From the NCBI RefSeq assembly GCF_900457465.1, contig NZ_UAUU01000011.1, positions 62,001 through 126,000 on the forward strand: 64,000 bases of DNA, written 5' to 3'. The DNA is from Sphingobacterium multivorum (GTDB lineage: Bacteria > Bacteroidota > Bacteroidia > Sphingobacteriales > Sphingobacteriaceae). Each line of letters starts with the position of its first letter. Positions within the stretch are counted from its first letter, which is position 1. Under the pieces are notes generated by a model, which saw nothing but the letters and a program-made list of their open reading frames with translations, did no database searches and was not told the DNA's origin. Shown here in pieces: positions 34,103 to 42,046 of this stretch. The position numbers and the translations under genes were made by a program.

Positions 34103-36520
34103 ATGCTTAATCAACTCAAAAGCTGCGTTTTTATTTCAGCGCTCTCAGTCCTATATTTGCATTCTTCTGCCCAGCACAGCAACATTTATCATAAGGATTG
34201 GATCGATTTTAACAAAAATGGAAAAAAGGATATTTATGAAGACCCCAATCAGAAAATAGCCAGTCGCGTGGAAGATTTGTTGCGCCAAATGACTGTTCAA
34301 GAAAAGGCCAATCAGACTGTCACACTTTACGGTTATGGGCGGGTTTTGAAGGATGAACAGCCCACTGCCGCTTGGGACAAAGAGATTTGGAAATACGGCT
34401 TGGCCAATATTGACGAAATGTTGAATAGCTTAGCTTATAATAAGTCGGCAAAAAGTTCATTTTCGTATCCCTTCAGCCGCCACGCGCAAGCCTTAAATAA
34501 TGTTCAACGATGGTTTGTGGAAAATACACGACTTGGTATTCCGGTTGATTTTACCAATGAAGGAATTCATGGACTCAACCATGATCGGGCTACCTCCTTG
34601 CCGGCACCAATCAATATTGGAAGTACATGGAATACTGCGCTGGTACGTAAAGCTGGTGATATAATTGGTAGGGAAGCCAAGTATCTTGGCTATACAAATG
34701 TTTATACGCCTATTCTTGACGTTTCTAGAGATCCACGATGGGGAAGAGTGGTTGAAACCTATGGAGAAGATCCGTTTCATATTGCCGAAATGGGAAAACA
34801 AGTTGTTTTGGGGATTCAAAAAAATGGCGTCGCATCCACATTGAAACATTATGCGGTCTATTCTGTGCCCAAAGGGGGGAGAGATGGCAATGCACGAACG
34901 GATCCGCATGTTGGCTTTCGTGAGATGCATTCGCTTCACCTCTATCCATTTAAAAGGGTCATAAAGGAAGCCAAACCTTTAGGAGTCATGAGTAGTTATA
35001 ATGATTATGATGGCGTGCCGGTATCTGCCAGTAGTTATTTTTTGCAGGACTTACTCCGCAAAGAATATGGGTTTGAAGGATATGTAGTTTCTGATAGCGA
35101 GGCCCTAGAGTTTATTTACAACAAACACCATGTTGCTGCAAACTATAAAGAGGCTATTAAACAGGCATTGGAGGCGGGTTTGAATGTGCGGACAAATTTT
35201 GATCCACCGAGTACCTATCTAACACCGTTAATGGAACTAATAGAGGAAGGGGGGCTGGATACCAAAATATTGGATCAGCGGGTTCGCGAAGTCCTGACGG
35301 TGAAATTTAAATTGGGATTATTTGATCATCCATTGAGAGAAGATATAGCGATAGCCGATAAAAAGGTGCATACCCCCGCAGATGAAGAAGTATCACTTCA
35401 AATGAATAAGGAGTCTATTGTTCTGTTGAAAAATGAACAGAATCTTCTTCCAATAGACGTGAATAAATACAAACGAATTTTGGTTACGGGACCAATGGCA
35501 GAAGCAACAAATTATACGACAAGTCGATACGGGCCATCCAATAACCCAATCACAACCATCAAAGATGGGATTATAAACTATGGAAAAACAAAGGCACTTC
35601 GGGTTGATTATGCAAAAGGGGTAGATGTCGTGGATAAAAACTGGCCTGAGAGTGAGATTATTCCAACAGACTTGTCAAGTGAGGAGCTGGAAAAGATGGC
35701 CGAAGGTGTCCGTCTCGGTAAAGAATCAGACCTAATCATAGCAGTAATGGGCGAGTCGGAACGGGAAGTCGGTGAAAGTCGATCGAGGTCAGATCTAAAT
35801 TTGCCAGGCAAGCAACGCGACTATTTAATGAAATTGAAAGAAACAGGTAAACCTATTGTGCTGGTACTTGTCAATGGTCGTCCACTTACTGTCAATTGGG
35901 AAAATAAGTATCTACCTGCAATTGTGGAGAGTTGGTTTCTTAGTAATCAGTCGGGAAATGTTCTTGCCGAAATGCTGTTTGGAGGGTATAGCCCTAGTGG
36001 AAAATTGCCCATTTCATTTCCAAAGTCTGTAGGACAGGTTGAGATGAATTTTCCGACCAAGCCCGCTGCACAGGCGGGGCAACCCGGGGTCGGACCCAAT
36101 GGGTGGGGAAATAGTCGGGTTGTTGGCTTTTTATACCCTTTTGGATATGGATTAAGCTACACAGATTTTAGTTTTTCAAATTTACAACTCACGAAGAAAC
36201 AGATCAGACCAACGGATTCCCTTACAGTTACGGTTGATATTGAAAACATAGGGAAGAGGAAAGGCGCCGAAGTTGTTCAGCTTTATATCAAAGATGTGCT
36301 GTCTTCGGTAACGACATATGAGATGGATTTGCGTGGGTTTGAAAAAATTGAACTTAATCCAGGAGAGAAAAGGACCATATGGTTTACAATACTACCTGCC
36401 CACCTGGAACTTTTGGATCAGCACAATAACTGGACAGTTGAACCTGGCAAATTTGAACTATTTATCGGTAATTCTTCTGTTAATCTTCCGCTTAAGGATT
36501 CATTTGAAGTGGTCAATTAG
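34103..36520 (+). CDS. Glycoside hydrolase family 3 beta-glucosidase, secreted
   Basis: 805 residues from the ATG at 34103, which begins a signal peptide (MLNQLKSCVFISALSVLYLH, ending SSAQ); the in-frame TTG at 34067 is unlikely. An N-terminal EF-hand-like segment (DWIDFNKNGKKDIYEDP) precedes the GH3 barrel (about 70-380) with FTNEGIHGL, YGEDPFHIAEMG and the nucleophile region GYVVSDSEAL. The GH3 C-terminal alpha/beta sandwich (IVLLKNEQNLLPI, GRPLTVNW) and an FnIII-like domain (FPFGYGLSYTDF context, EVVQLYIKD) follow. It is likely periplasmic or surface beta-glucosidase/xylosidase activity; no PUL partners surround it. Confidence 0.93.
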   Translation: MLNQLKSCVFISALSVLYLHSSAQHSNIYHKDWIDFNKNGKKDIYEDPNQKIASRVEDLLRQMTVQEKANQTVTLYGYGRVLKDEQPTAAWDKEIWKYGLANIDEMLNSLAYNKSAKSSFSYPFSRHAQALNNVQRWFVENTRLGIPVDFTNEGIHGLNHDRATSLPAPINIGSTWNTALVRKAGDIIGREAKYLGYTNVYTPILDVSRDPRWGRVVETYGEDPFHIAEMGKQVVLGIQKNGVASTLKHYAVYSVPKGGRDGNARTDPHVGFREMHSLHLYPFKRVIKEAKPLGVMSSYNDYDGVPVSASSYFLQDLLRKEYGFEGYVVSDSEALEFIYNKHHVAANYKEAIKQALEAGLNVRTNFDPPSTYLTPLMELIEEGGLDTKILDQRVREVLTVKFKLGLFDHPLREDIAIADKKVHTPADEEVSLQMNKESIVLLKNEQNLLPIDVNKYKRILVTGPMAEATNYTTSRYGPSNNPITTIKDGIINYGKTKALRVDYAKGVDVVDKNWPESEIIPTDLSSEELEKMAEGVRLGKESDLIIAVMGESEREVGESRSRSDLNLPGKQRDYLMKLKETGKPIVLVLVNGRPLTVNWENKYLPAIVESWFLSNQSGNVLAEMLFGGYSPSGKLPISFPKSVGQVEMNFPTKPAAQAGQPGVGPNGWGNSRVVGFLYPFGYGLSYTDFSFSNLQLTKKQIRPTDSLTVTVDIENIGKRKGAEVVQLYIKDVLSSVTTYEMDLRGFEKIELNPGEKRTIWFTILPAHLELLDQHNNWTVEPGKFELFIGNSSVNLPLKDSFEVVN

Positions 36521-36584
36521 GTTTAAAATTGCCAGACCAAATAGATGACGGATGGCAATCATTCCTTAGGACTTAGGGGATAAA

Positions 36585-36627
36585 AAAAAGGATTCAGCAA
36601 AATTAACTACTGAATCCTTTTTTTATT
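36585..36627. terminator. Terminator between GH3 and NifU-like genes
   Basis: AAAAGGATTCAG / CTGAATCCTTTT stem with A and T tracts on both sides; convergent genes share it. Confidence 0.8.
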
Positions 36628-36644
36628 GTATCGAATAGCTGTGA

Positions 36645-37199
36645 TTACATGGCCTCTGCCACTACTTCAGTCACTTCTGGAACCATGCGTTTCAACAATC
36701 CCTCAATTCCTGCTTTTAATGTGATTGTCGAGGATGGACAACCACTGCAAGAACCTTTTAGTTCAACTGTCACAATACCTTCGTTGAAGGATTTATAATG
36801 GATTGCTCCACCATCTTGTTCAACAGCAGGTCTCACATAATCATGTAATACTTGTTGTATCTTCACTTCAGTTTCAGTACCTTCAAAATTAACCTCTGTA
36901 TCGTGGTGTACCGTTTTTACAGCAAGTTCAGACTCTACAGCACCTTTTACAAAGTCTTTTAGCAAAGCTTCAATGTCTTCCCATTCCGCATCTTCAGTTT
37001 TGGTAATGGTCACGAAGTTACTTGCAAAAAATACCCCATTGACAAAGTTAAATTTGAATAATTCAAGTGCAAACGGTGAATCTTGTGCTGCTTCTTTATT
37101 TGGATAATCTACACTACCGTTGATCAACAATTTGTTGACCAAGAACTTCATTGTAGAAGGATTGGGTGTAGACTCTGTATATACGTTAATCGTAGCCAT
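36645..37199 (-). CDS. NfuA/NifU-like iron-sulfur scaffold protein
   Basis: 184 residues. An N-terminal Nfu_N domain (about 1-88, YTESTPNPSTMKFLVNKLLI) precedes a NifU-type C-terminal domain with VRPAVEQDGGAIHYKSF and the cluster-binding CxxC in KGSCSGCPSSTITLK. It holds and passes Fe-S clusters to target proteins. No suf genes adjoin. Confidence 0.9.
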   Translation of the reverse strand: MATINVYTESTPNPSTMKFLVNKLLINGSVDYPNKEAAQDSPFALELFKFNFVNGVFFASNFVTITKTEDAEWEDIEALLKDFVKGAVESELAVKTVHHDTEVNFEGTETEVKIQQVLHDYVRPAVEQDGGAIHYKSFNEGIVTVELKGSCSGCPSSTITLKAGIEGLLKRMVPEVTEVVAEAM

Positions 37200-37271
37200 G
37201 TATTATCTATTTTTATTCCAAGCAAATATAGGTCAAAAGAAGCTTTCTTAAGGTCATCTATAAGTAAAAGC

Positions 37272-38621
37272 TTATAAAGTAATACCTGTGTAGTTCGAAG
37301 GACTGATTGCTTTTAGTTCCGCCTTAACTTCCGCTGACACATTTAGATTATCAACAAATGTCGCTATCGTTTCTTTCGTAACATGTGTGTTGGTACGTGT
37401 TAGGTCTTTTAAAGCTTCATACGGCTTAGGATAACCTTCCCTTCTTAGTATAGTTTGTAGTGCCTCCGCAACAACAGCCCAATTATTTTCAAGATCATTG
37501 GCTAATGCCTGTTCGTTTAAGATCAATTTGCGTAACCCTCTCAAAGTTGATTTAATAGCAATTAGGGTATGTGCAAATGGAACACCAATATTACGTAATA
37601 CCGTAGAATCTGTTAAATCCCGTTGAAGACGGGAAACAGGTAACTTCGCTGCAAGGTGCTCGAAAATTGCATTTGCAATACCTAAATTTCCTTCTGCATT
37701 TTCAAAGTCTATCGGGTTGACTTTATGTGGCATAGCCGAAGAACCGATTTGACCGGCAGTAATTTTTTGTTTAAAATATTCCATCGAAATATATGTCCAA
37801 ATGTCACGGCATAAATCGATGACAATATTGTTGATCCGTTTTAAGGCGTCACAACTTGCCGCAAAGTTATCGTAGTGCTCAATTTGCGTGGTCGTTTGTG
37901 AACGGTCTAAACCCAAGATATTGTTGACGAAATTATTTCCAAAATCGATCCAATTTGTCGCTGGATATGCAACGTGATGCGCATTAAAATTACCAGTCGC
38001 TCCACCAAATTTAGCTGAATACGGTACTTGCTGTAATAGTTGCAATTGACGTTCAATACGTTCAATGAAAACATAGAACTCTTTGCCCAAACGAGTTGGA
38101 GATGCTGGCTGTCCATGGGTACGTGCCAACATCGGGATCTCTGACCACGAAGTTGCCAAAGATTTCAATTCATGAAGCAATTCTTCGATTGCAGGTGTAT
38201 AGCTCTCTTTAATTGCTTCTTTCCAGGAAAGTGGAATGGCTGTGTTATTGATATCTTGTGAAGTCAAACCAAAATGAATAAATTCAAGGTAGTCCTGTAA
38301 TCCTAATTTTTCAAATTGATCTTTTAGAAAATACTCAACAGCTTTAACATCATGGTTCGTAACTTTCTCCGTGTTTTTGATCCAAATGGCATCTTCTTCA
38401 GAAAAATTCCTATAGATATCCCTTAATTTTTCATTTAGTGTTTTGTCAAACTGTTGCAATTGAGCGATACCAGACTCGCTTAATGCAATAAAATATTCGA
38501 CTTCTACGCGTACACGATATTTTATTAAGGCAAATTCGGAAAAAAATGCTGAAAGTTCATTAGTATTATTGTAATAGCGTCCGTCGATAGGAGTAACTGC
38601 TGTTAAAGATGATAAAGCCAT
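37272..38621 (-). CDS. purB: Adenylosuccinate lyase
   Basis: 449 residues. The fumarase-superfamily signature GSSAMPHKVNPIDFENAEGN is at about 290-310, with TSQDINNTAIP, RTHGQPASPTRLGK and the ATGNFNAHH motif around it. It cleaves SAICAR and adenylosuccinate, acting twice in purine synthesis. The N-terminus LTAVTPIDGRYYNNTNELSA is typical. Own promoter (38641-38648). Confidence 0.96.
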   Translation of the reverse strand: MALSSLTAVTPIDGRYYNNTNELSAFFSEFALIKYRVRVEVEYFIALSESGIAQLQQFDKTLNEKLRDIYRNFSEEDAIWIKNTEKVTNHDVKAVEYFLKDQFEKLGLQDYLEFIHFGLTSQDINNTAIPLSWKEAIKESYTPAIEELLHELKSLATSWSEIPMLARTHGQPASPTRLGKEFYVFIERIERQLQLLQQVPYSAKFGGATGNFNAHHVAYPATNWIDFGNNFVNNILGLDRSQTTTQIEHYDNFAASCDALKRINNIVIDLCRDIWTYISMEYFKQKITAGQIGSSAMPHKVNPIDFENAEGNLGIANAIFEHLAAKLPVSRLQRDLTDSTVLRNIGVPFAHTLIAIKSTLRGLRKLILNEQALANDLENNWAVVAEALQTILRREGYPKPYEALKDLTRTNTHVTKETIATFVDNLNVSAEVKAELKAISPSNYTGITL

Positions 38622-38640
38622 AGATTGAATGATTTTTTGG

Positions 38641-38648
38641 CAAAGGTA
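38641..38648 (-). promoter_or_regulatory. -7 element of purB
   Basis: The reverse strand reads TACCTTTG, an exact TAnnTTTG match 20 bases before the purB ATG. Confidence 0.55.
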
Positions 38649-38689
38649 AAAAAATGCTTGGAGCTTAGCAATTTAATTGGCGCAGATAT

Positions 38690-38722
38690 AAAAAAAGCCT
38701 CCTTGGTGAAGGAAGCTTTTTT
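38690..38722 (-). terminator. Terminator after the first repeat lipoprotein
   Basis: On the reverse strand AAGCTTCCTT-CACC-AAGGAGGCTT followed by TTTTTT. Confidence 0.75.
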
Positions 38723-38749
38723 ATAAGGTCTAAATTCTATTTCAGAAAA

Positions 38750-38974
38750 TTAGTGAGCAGCTTTAGTTGAATCAACTTTAGCAGCAGCTGAATCTACAGC
38801 AGATTTTGCTGAATCTACAGCAGTTTTTGCTGAATCCAATTGTGTGTTAGCTGAATCTAAAGCAACATTAGCTGAATCAGTAGCAGCGTCAGTTTTTTTA
38901 GCAGTTTCACCACATGATGCGAAAGCCAATGTTAAAGCTAAACCTAAGAAACCGAATTTGAATGCGTTTTTCAT
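38750..38974 (-). CDS. Small lipoprotein with DSA(K/N)-type heptad repeats, copy 1
   Basis: 74 residues. A lipoprotein signal (MKNAFKFGFLGLALTLAFAS then Cys, lipobox FASC) leads a tail of 7-residue units DSAxxxV/L (DSANVALDSANTQLDSAKTA). The tail is Ala/Asp/Ser/Lys only, and should form an acidic amphipathic helix at the membrane surface. The gene at 39121 is a close paralogue. Both have the motif AAAAAGGTAACCC upstream (reverse-strand TACCTTTTT, a -7-like element). Function unknown. Confidence 0.8.
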   Translation of the reverse strand: MKNAFKFGFLGLALTLAFASCGETAKKTDAATDSANVALDSANTQLDSAKTAVDSAKSAVDSAAAKVDSTKAAH

Positions 38975-39076
38975 TTTATTAAAATTAAAATATTTTTAAA
39001 TCTTGTTATTTAGGGATTAATACCGATAAATTAAAAAGGTAACCCCAGGTTTTTCTCTTTTTGAAAAAAGAAAGAC

Positions 39077-39099
39077 CTTTTGTTAAAAAAGGCCTTCCA
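39077..39099 (-). terminator. Weak terminator after the second repeat lipoprotein
   Basis: Imperfect stem GGCCTTTT / AAAAGGTC on the reverse strand followed by TTTCTTTTTT. Confidence 0.45.
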
Positions 39100-39120
39100 A
39101 AAGCTTTATTCAGTCCTAAA

Positions 39121-39324
39121 TTATTTTTTAGCAGCAGCTGAATCAACTTTAACAGCAGCTGAATCTACGTGGTTAGCAGCTGAATCCAAAGTGTTAGCAG
39201 CTGAATCAACTAAAGCAGAAGCTGAATCTGCAGCACCTTCAGCTTTTTTCTCTGAATTGTTACAAGATGCGAAAGCTACAGTTAAAGCTAAACCTAAGAA
39301 ACCGAATTTTAATGCGTTTTTCAT
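39121..39324 (-). CDS. Small lipoprotein with DSA repeats, copy 2
   Basis: 67 residues, a paralogue of the gene at 38750. The signal (MKNALKFGFLGLALTVAFAS, Cys) is almost identical while the tail differs in repeat number and register (DSAANTLDSAANHVDSAAV). It was probably produced by tandem duplication followed by repeat slippage; the interval between the genes also conserves the promoter motif GGTAACCC. No enzymatic domain. Function unknown. Confidence 0.8.
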   Translation of the reverse strand: MKNALKFGFLGLALTVAFASCNNSEKKAEGAADSASALVDSAANTLDSAANHVDSAAVKVDSAAAKK

Positions 39325-39464
39325 TTTCTAATTTTCTAATTTAAATTGAAATAATTTTCTTTTTCATCTCTTAATACACGTAACCAAAAAAGGTAACCCA
39401 AAAAATATGTTTTTTTTAAAATAATATATAAATGACTGAATTTAAGTTGTTTAATTTATTTAGA

Positions 39465-39610
39465 ATAAGATGGTATCCCACAAGTCTCGGCTTGTGTCAT
39501 CCTTTAGCTTAACAAGGGCTAAGGAAGGGTGATCATTGTGTCGTTCTTGTGTGTTTGTTGTGCTGAGCTTGTGTGAATGTATTTTAGCCAATCTAGGGAT
39601 AAGATGGTAT
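39465..39610. repeat. 134-bp structured block bounded by 12-bp direct repeats
   Basis: ATAAGATGGTAT occurs at 39465-39476 and again at 39599-39610. Between them are the palindromes CACAAG-TCTCGG-CTTGTG and CCTTTAGC / GCTAAGG, with base composition unlike the AT-rich flanks. It fills the 354-base gap before the acyl-CoA dehydrogenase gene. It could be a MITE remnant or a structured RNA; I cannot tell which. Confidence 0.4.
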
Positions 39611-39678
39611 TGATAACAAACAATTTTCGATTATATTTCTTATTTTAAAAAGTAAACACTTAAAAAGAAATTGCAATT

Positions 39679-41028
39679 ATGTTTGATAAAGTAAAGAATA
39701 TAATGGATTTGGCAAAATCAATAGACTTTGGCAAATTGGAAGAAATATCGAAGAAAGTGGATTTGGGAGCAGTAATGGATGCCGTATCAAAAATGGATGA
39801 TAAGCAGCTTCATGGTTTAATGAAAATGCTGAGTGCAGGAAAAGAAAAAAAGGAATTACCTCCTATTAATGGTGATTTCTATGCTATGGATAGCAAATTA
39901 AATGATTCAGATCGTGCATTGCAATTGAAGGTGCGGGAATTTATGGAGAATGAAGTCAAGCCAATTGTCAATAAATATTGGTTAAGAGATGAATTTCCTT
40001 TCGAAATTATACCGAAACTAGCCGCTTTAAATATTTGTGGCTATACCTACGATGGGTATGGCTGTATGGGGGGCAGTTCTTTAATGGAGGGGATCATCGC
40101 AGCGGAGATAGCGCGTGTTGATGCTTCTGTAGCGACTTTTTTTGGCGTACAGAGTGGTTTGGCTATGGGATCAATCTATATATGCGGATCCGAAGAACAA
40201 AAACAGGAGTGGTTGCCCAACATGCAGAAAATGCAAGTGATTGGTGCTTTTGGTCTAACCGAGCCCGAAGTAGGGTCGGGAGCAGCGGGCGGATTGACAA
40301 CAACCTGTAAGAAGACCGCCGAAGGCTGGGTGTTAAATGGTCAGAAAAAATGGATCGGGAACTCCACTTTTTCGGATATAACCATTGTTTGGGCTAGGGA
40401 TCTTGATGATGGCGAAGTTAAGGGGTTTATTGTACGAAAGGATAATCCAGGTTTTTCCGTTGAGAAAATTAAAGATAAAATGGCTTTGCGTATCGTACAG
40501 AATGGTCTTATTACTTTAGCGAATTGCATCGTTCAAGAAAGTGATCGCCTGCAACATGCAAATTCTTTTAAAGATACAGGAAAGGTTCTTCAGATGACGC
40601 GAGCAGGTGTCGCTTGGATGGCCGTAGGATGTGCGCGAGGCGCCTATGAAAATGCCTTGGATTATACGCGTAAAAGGAGGCAATTTGGTAAACCAATCGC
40701 CTCTTTTCAGCTTATTCAAAATCACCTGGTTGAAATGTTGTCCAATTTAACGGCTATGCAAACGCTTGTCTTCAGATTATCTGAATTACAGGATAAGGGT
40801 GAGCTAAGAGATGAACATGCCTCGCTGGCCAAAGTCTTCTGTTCTTTACGTACCAGGGATATTGTTTCCAAGGCTCGAGAGGTCATGGGCGGAAACGGTA
40901 TTCTGTTGGAATATAATGTCGCACGGTTTTTGGCCGATGCTGAAGCCATTTATTCCTATGAGGGGACAAAGGAGATCAATTCACTTATTGTTGGTAGAAG
41001 TATAACCGGATTCAGTGCCTTTGTTTAG
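39679..41028 (+). CDS. Acyl-CoA dehydrogenase, glutaryl-CoA dehydrogenase-like
   Basis: 449 residues. A nonstandard N-terminal helical region (1-60) precedes the ACAD fold. The FAD-binding block GAFGLTEPEVGSGAAGGLTT and the substrate/nucleotide motif GGNGILLEYNVARFLADAEA are clear. The C-terminal YEGTKEINSLIVGRSITG places the catalytic Glu as in glutaryl-CoA dehydrogenase and its close relatives, which oxidatively decarboxylate or simply oxidise short acyl-CoAs. Substrate specificity is inferred only. Monocistronic with a strong terminator. Confidence 0.88.
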   Translation: MFDKVKNIMDLAKSIDFGKLEEISKKVDLGAVMDAVSKMDDKQLHGLMKMLSAGKEKKELPPINGDFYAMDSKLNDSDRALQLKVREFMENEVKPIVNKYWLRDEFPFEIIPKLAALNICGYTYDGYGCMGGSSLMEGIIAAEIARVDASVATFFGVQSGLAMGSIYICGSEEQKQEWLPNMQKMQVIGAFGLTEPEVGSGAAGGLTTTCKKTAEGWVLNGQKKWIGNSTFSDITIVWARDLDDGEVKGFIVRKDNPGFSVEKIKDKMALRIVQNGLITLANCIVQESDRLQHANSFKDTGKVLQMTRAGVAWMAVGCARGAYENALDYTRKRRQFGKPIASFQLIQNHLVEMLSNLTAMQTLVFRLSELQDKGELRDEHASLAKVFCSLRTRDIVSKAREVMGGNGILLEYNVARFLADAEAIYSYEGTKEINSLIVGRSITGFSAFV

Positions 41029-41080
41029 GGATTATCAGGCTGGTCTTTGGCATCCTGTTGCAAAATATCGCTTAATACAT

Positions 41081-41115
41081 AAAAAGGGCGTTGTTCCGTA
41101 ACAACGCCCTTTTTA
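41081..41115. terminator. Terminator after acyl-CoA dehydrogenase, shared with META gene
   Basis: AAAGGGCGTTGTT-CCGT-AACAACGCCCTTTTT, a perfect 13-bp stem with A and T tracts. Confidence 0.85.
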
Positions 41116-41142
41116 CTTCATTTGGAGCAAAAATCTAATTTT

Positions 41143-41928
41143 CTATTTCCGTTTGAATCGCATAATAGCAATGTCACCCATGATAAATGTCAACGTATTC
41201 TCGCTTATACTAAAGGTATTTACCTTTTCTAAGGTCGAAAAGAAGGTTACTTCGCCATTACCTTCGCAGGCCATCTTTGTCGACATAATGGGGCCAAAAT
41301 TAATGGTGTTTCCATTCGTTTTAAAAGTCATATTGTAATTATTACAGCTGCTATTTCCGTTTACTTTACCACTGGAAACATCAAATATCATGGTTGGTTT
41401 ACGATTGGGATATAGGCCATCGAAAGCAATCCGTGGGCCGGATATATAATCAAGTTCCCAAGTTCCACTAAGTTGTTGCTTATTGTCCTGAATCAACTTA
41501 AATTTTGCCAGGGGAGCCATTTTCGCTTTGTTCAAGCTAAGAATATCATCCTTAACCGTATAGTTATCTGCAGCAATCAGGTTTTTGGATAAGGCTTGTT
41601 CAATAGACATATCCGGACAGGCCATCATCGTAGACATACCCTGAGCAAATTTAACCTTTCCATTCTTTGATAAAGTCAATTCTCCACCGATGCCATTACA
41701 TCCCCCACTTGCACTGTAACTTTTTTCATCCAGCTGGAGGTAAGGCATTTTACCGTTGATCTGAGCCGCTACTGGCTGTCCATTGATTTCAATCAATTGC
41801 CATTTTTTTCCAATTACTGACGACAGGCTACTTTCTGTGTTCTGCTCATTCGCGTTTTTCTTCATCACAGAGCAACTTCCAAGACTAACGATTAAGATGG
41901 CCAGTATGGCGATGTTTTTAAAGTTCAT
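41143..41928 (-). CDS. META-domain (HslJ-like) lipoprotein with two repeats
   Basis: 261 residues, lipoprotein signal ending LGSC. Two META domains are visible. The first runs about 40-140 (GKKWQLIEINGQPV, SGGCNGIGGELTL), the second about 155-260 (GTWELDYISG, GNSSCNNYNM, STKMACEGNGEVTF). Each has the W-x-L start, the G-x-x-x-C-N pair and the central beta strands of HslJ-type proteins, which are linked to heat or envelope stress and novobiocin sensitivity in E. coli. Function in this organism is unknown. Confidence 0.85.
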   Translation of the reverse strand: MNFKNIAILAILIVSLGSCSVMKKNANEQNTESSLSSVIGKKWQLIEINGQPVAAQINGKMPYLQLDEKSYSASGGCNGIGGELTLSKNGKVKFAQGMSTMMACPDMSIEQALSKNLIAADNYTVKDDILSLNKAKMAPLAKFKLIQDNKQQLSGTWELDYISGPRIAFDGLYPNRKPTMIFDVSSGKVNGNSSCNNYNMTFKTNGNTINFGPIMSTKMACEGNGEVTFFSTLEKVNTFSISENTLTFIMGDIAIMRFKRK

Positions 41929-42002
41929 ATTTTAAATTTTAACCTATTAACACCCTTTTTAACGTTTGGTTTGACAAAATGCTACAAAAGTTCACAAACA
42001 AA

Positions 42003-42030
42003 AAAGGCTTCCAGTTTGGAAGCCTTCTTT
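42003..42030 (-). terminator. Terminator after yidC
   Basis: AAGGCTTCC-AGTTT-GGAAGCCTT; on the reverse strand it is followed by TTTTTTG. Confidence 0.75.
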
Positions 42031-42046
42031 ATCAGTAGGATAAATC

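Noticed and set aside
39080..39331. Plus-strand frame opposite the second repeat lipoprotein
   Set aside because: It is the antisense of the DSA repeats (TAAESTLTAAEST); the lipoprotein strand has a signal peptide and lipobox.
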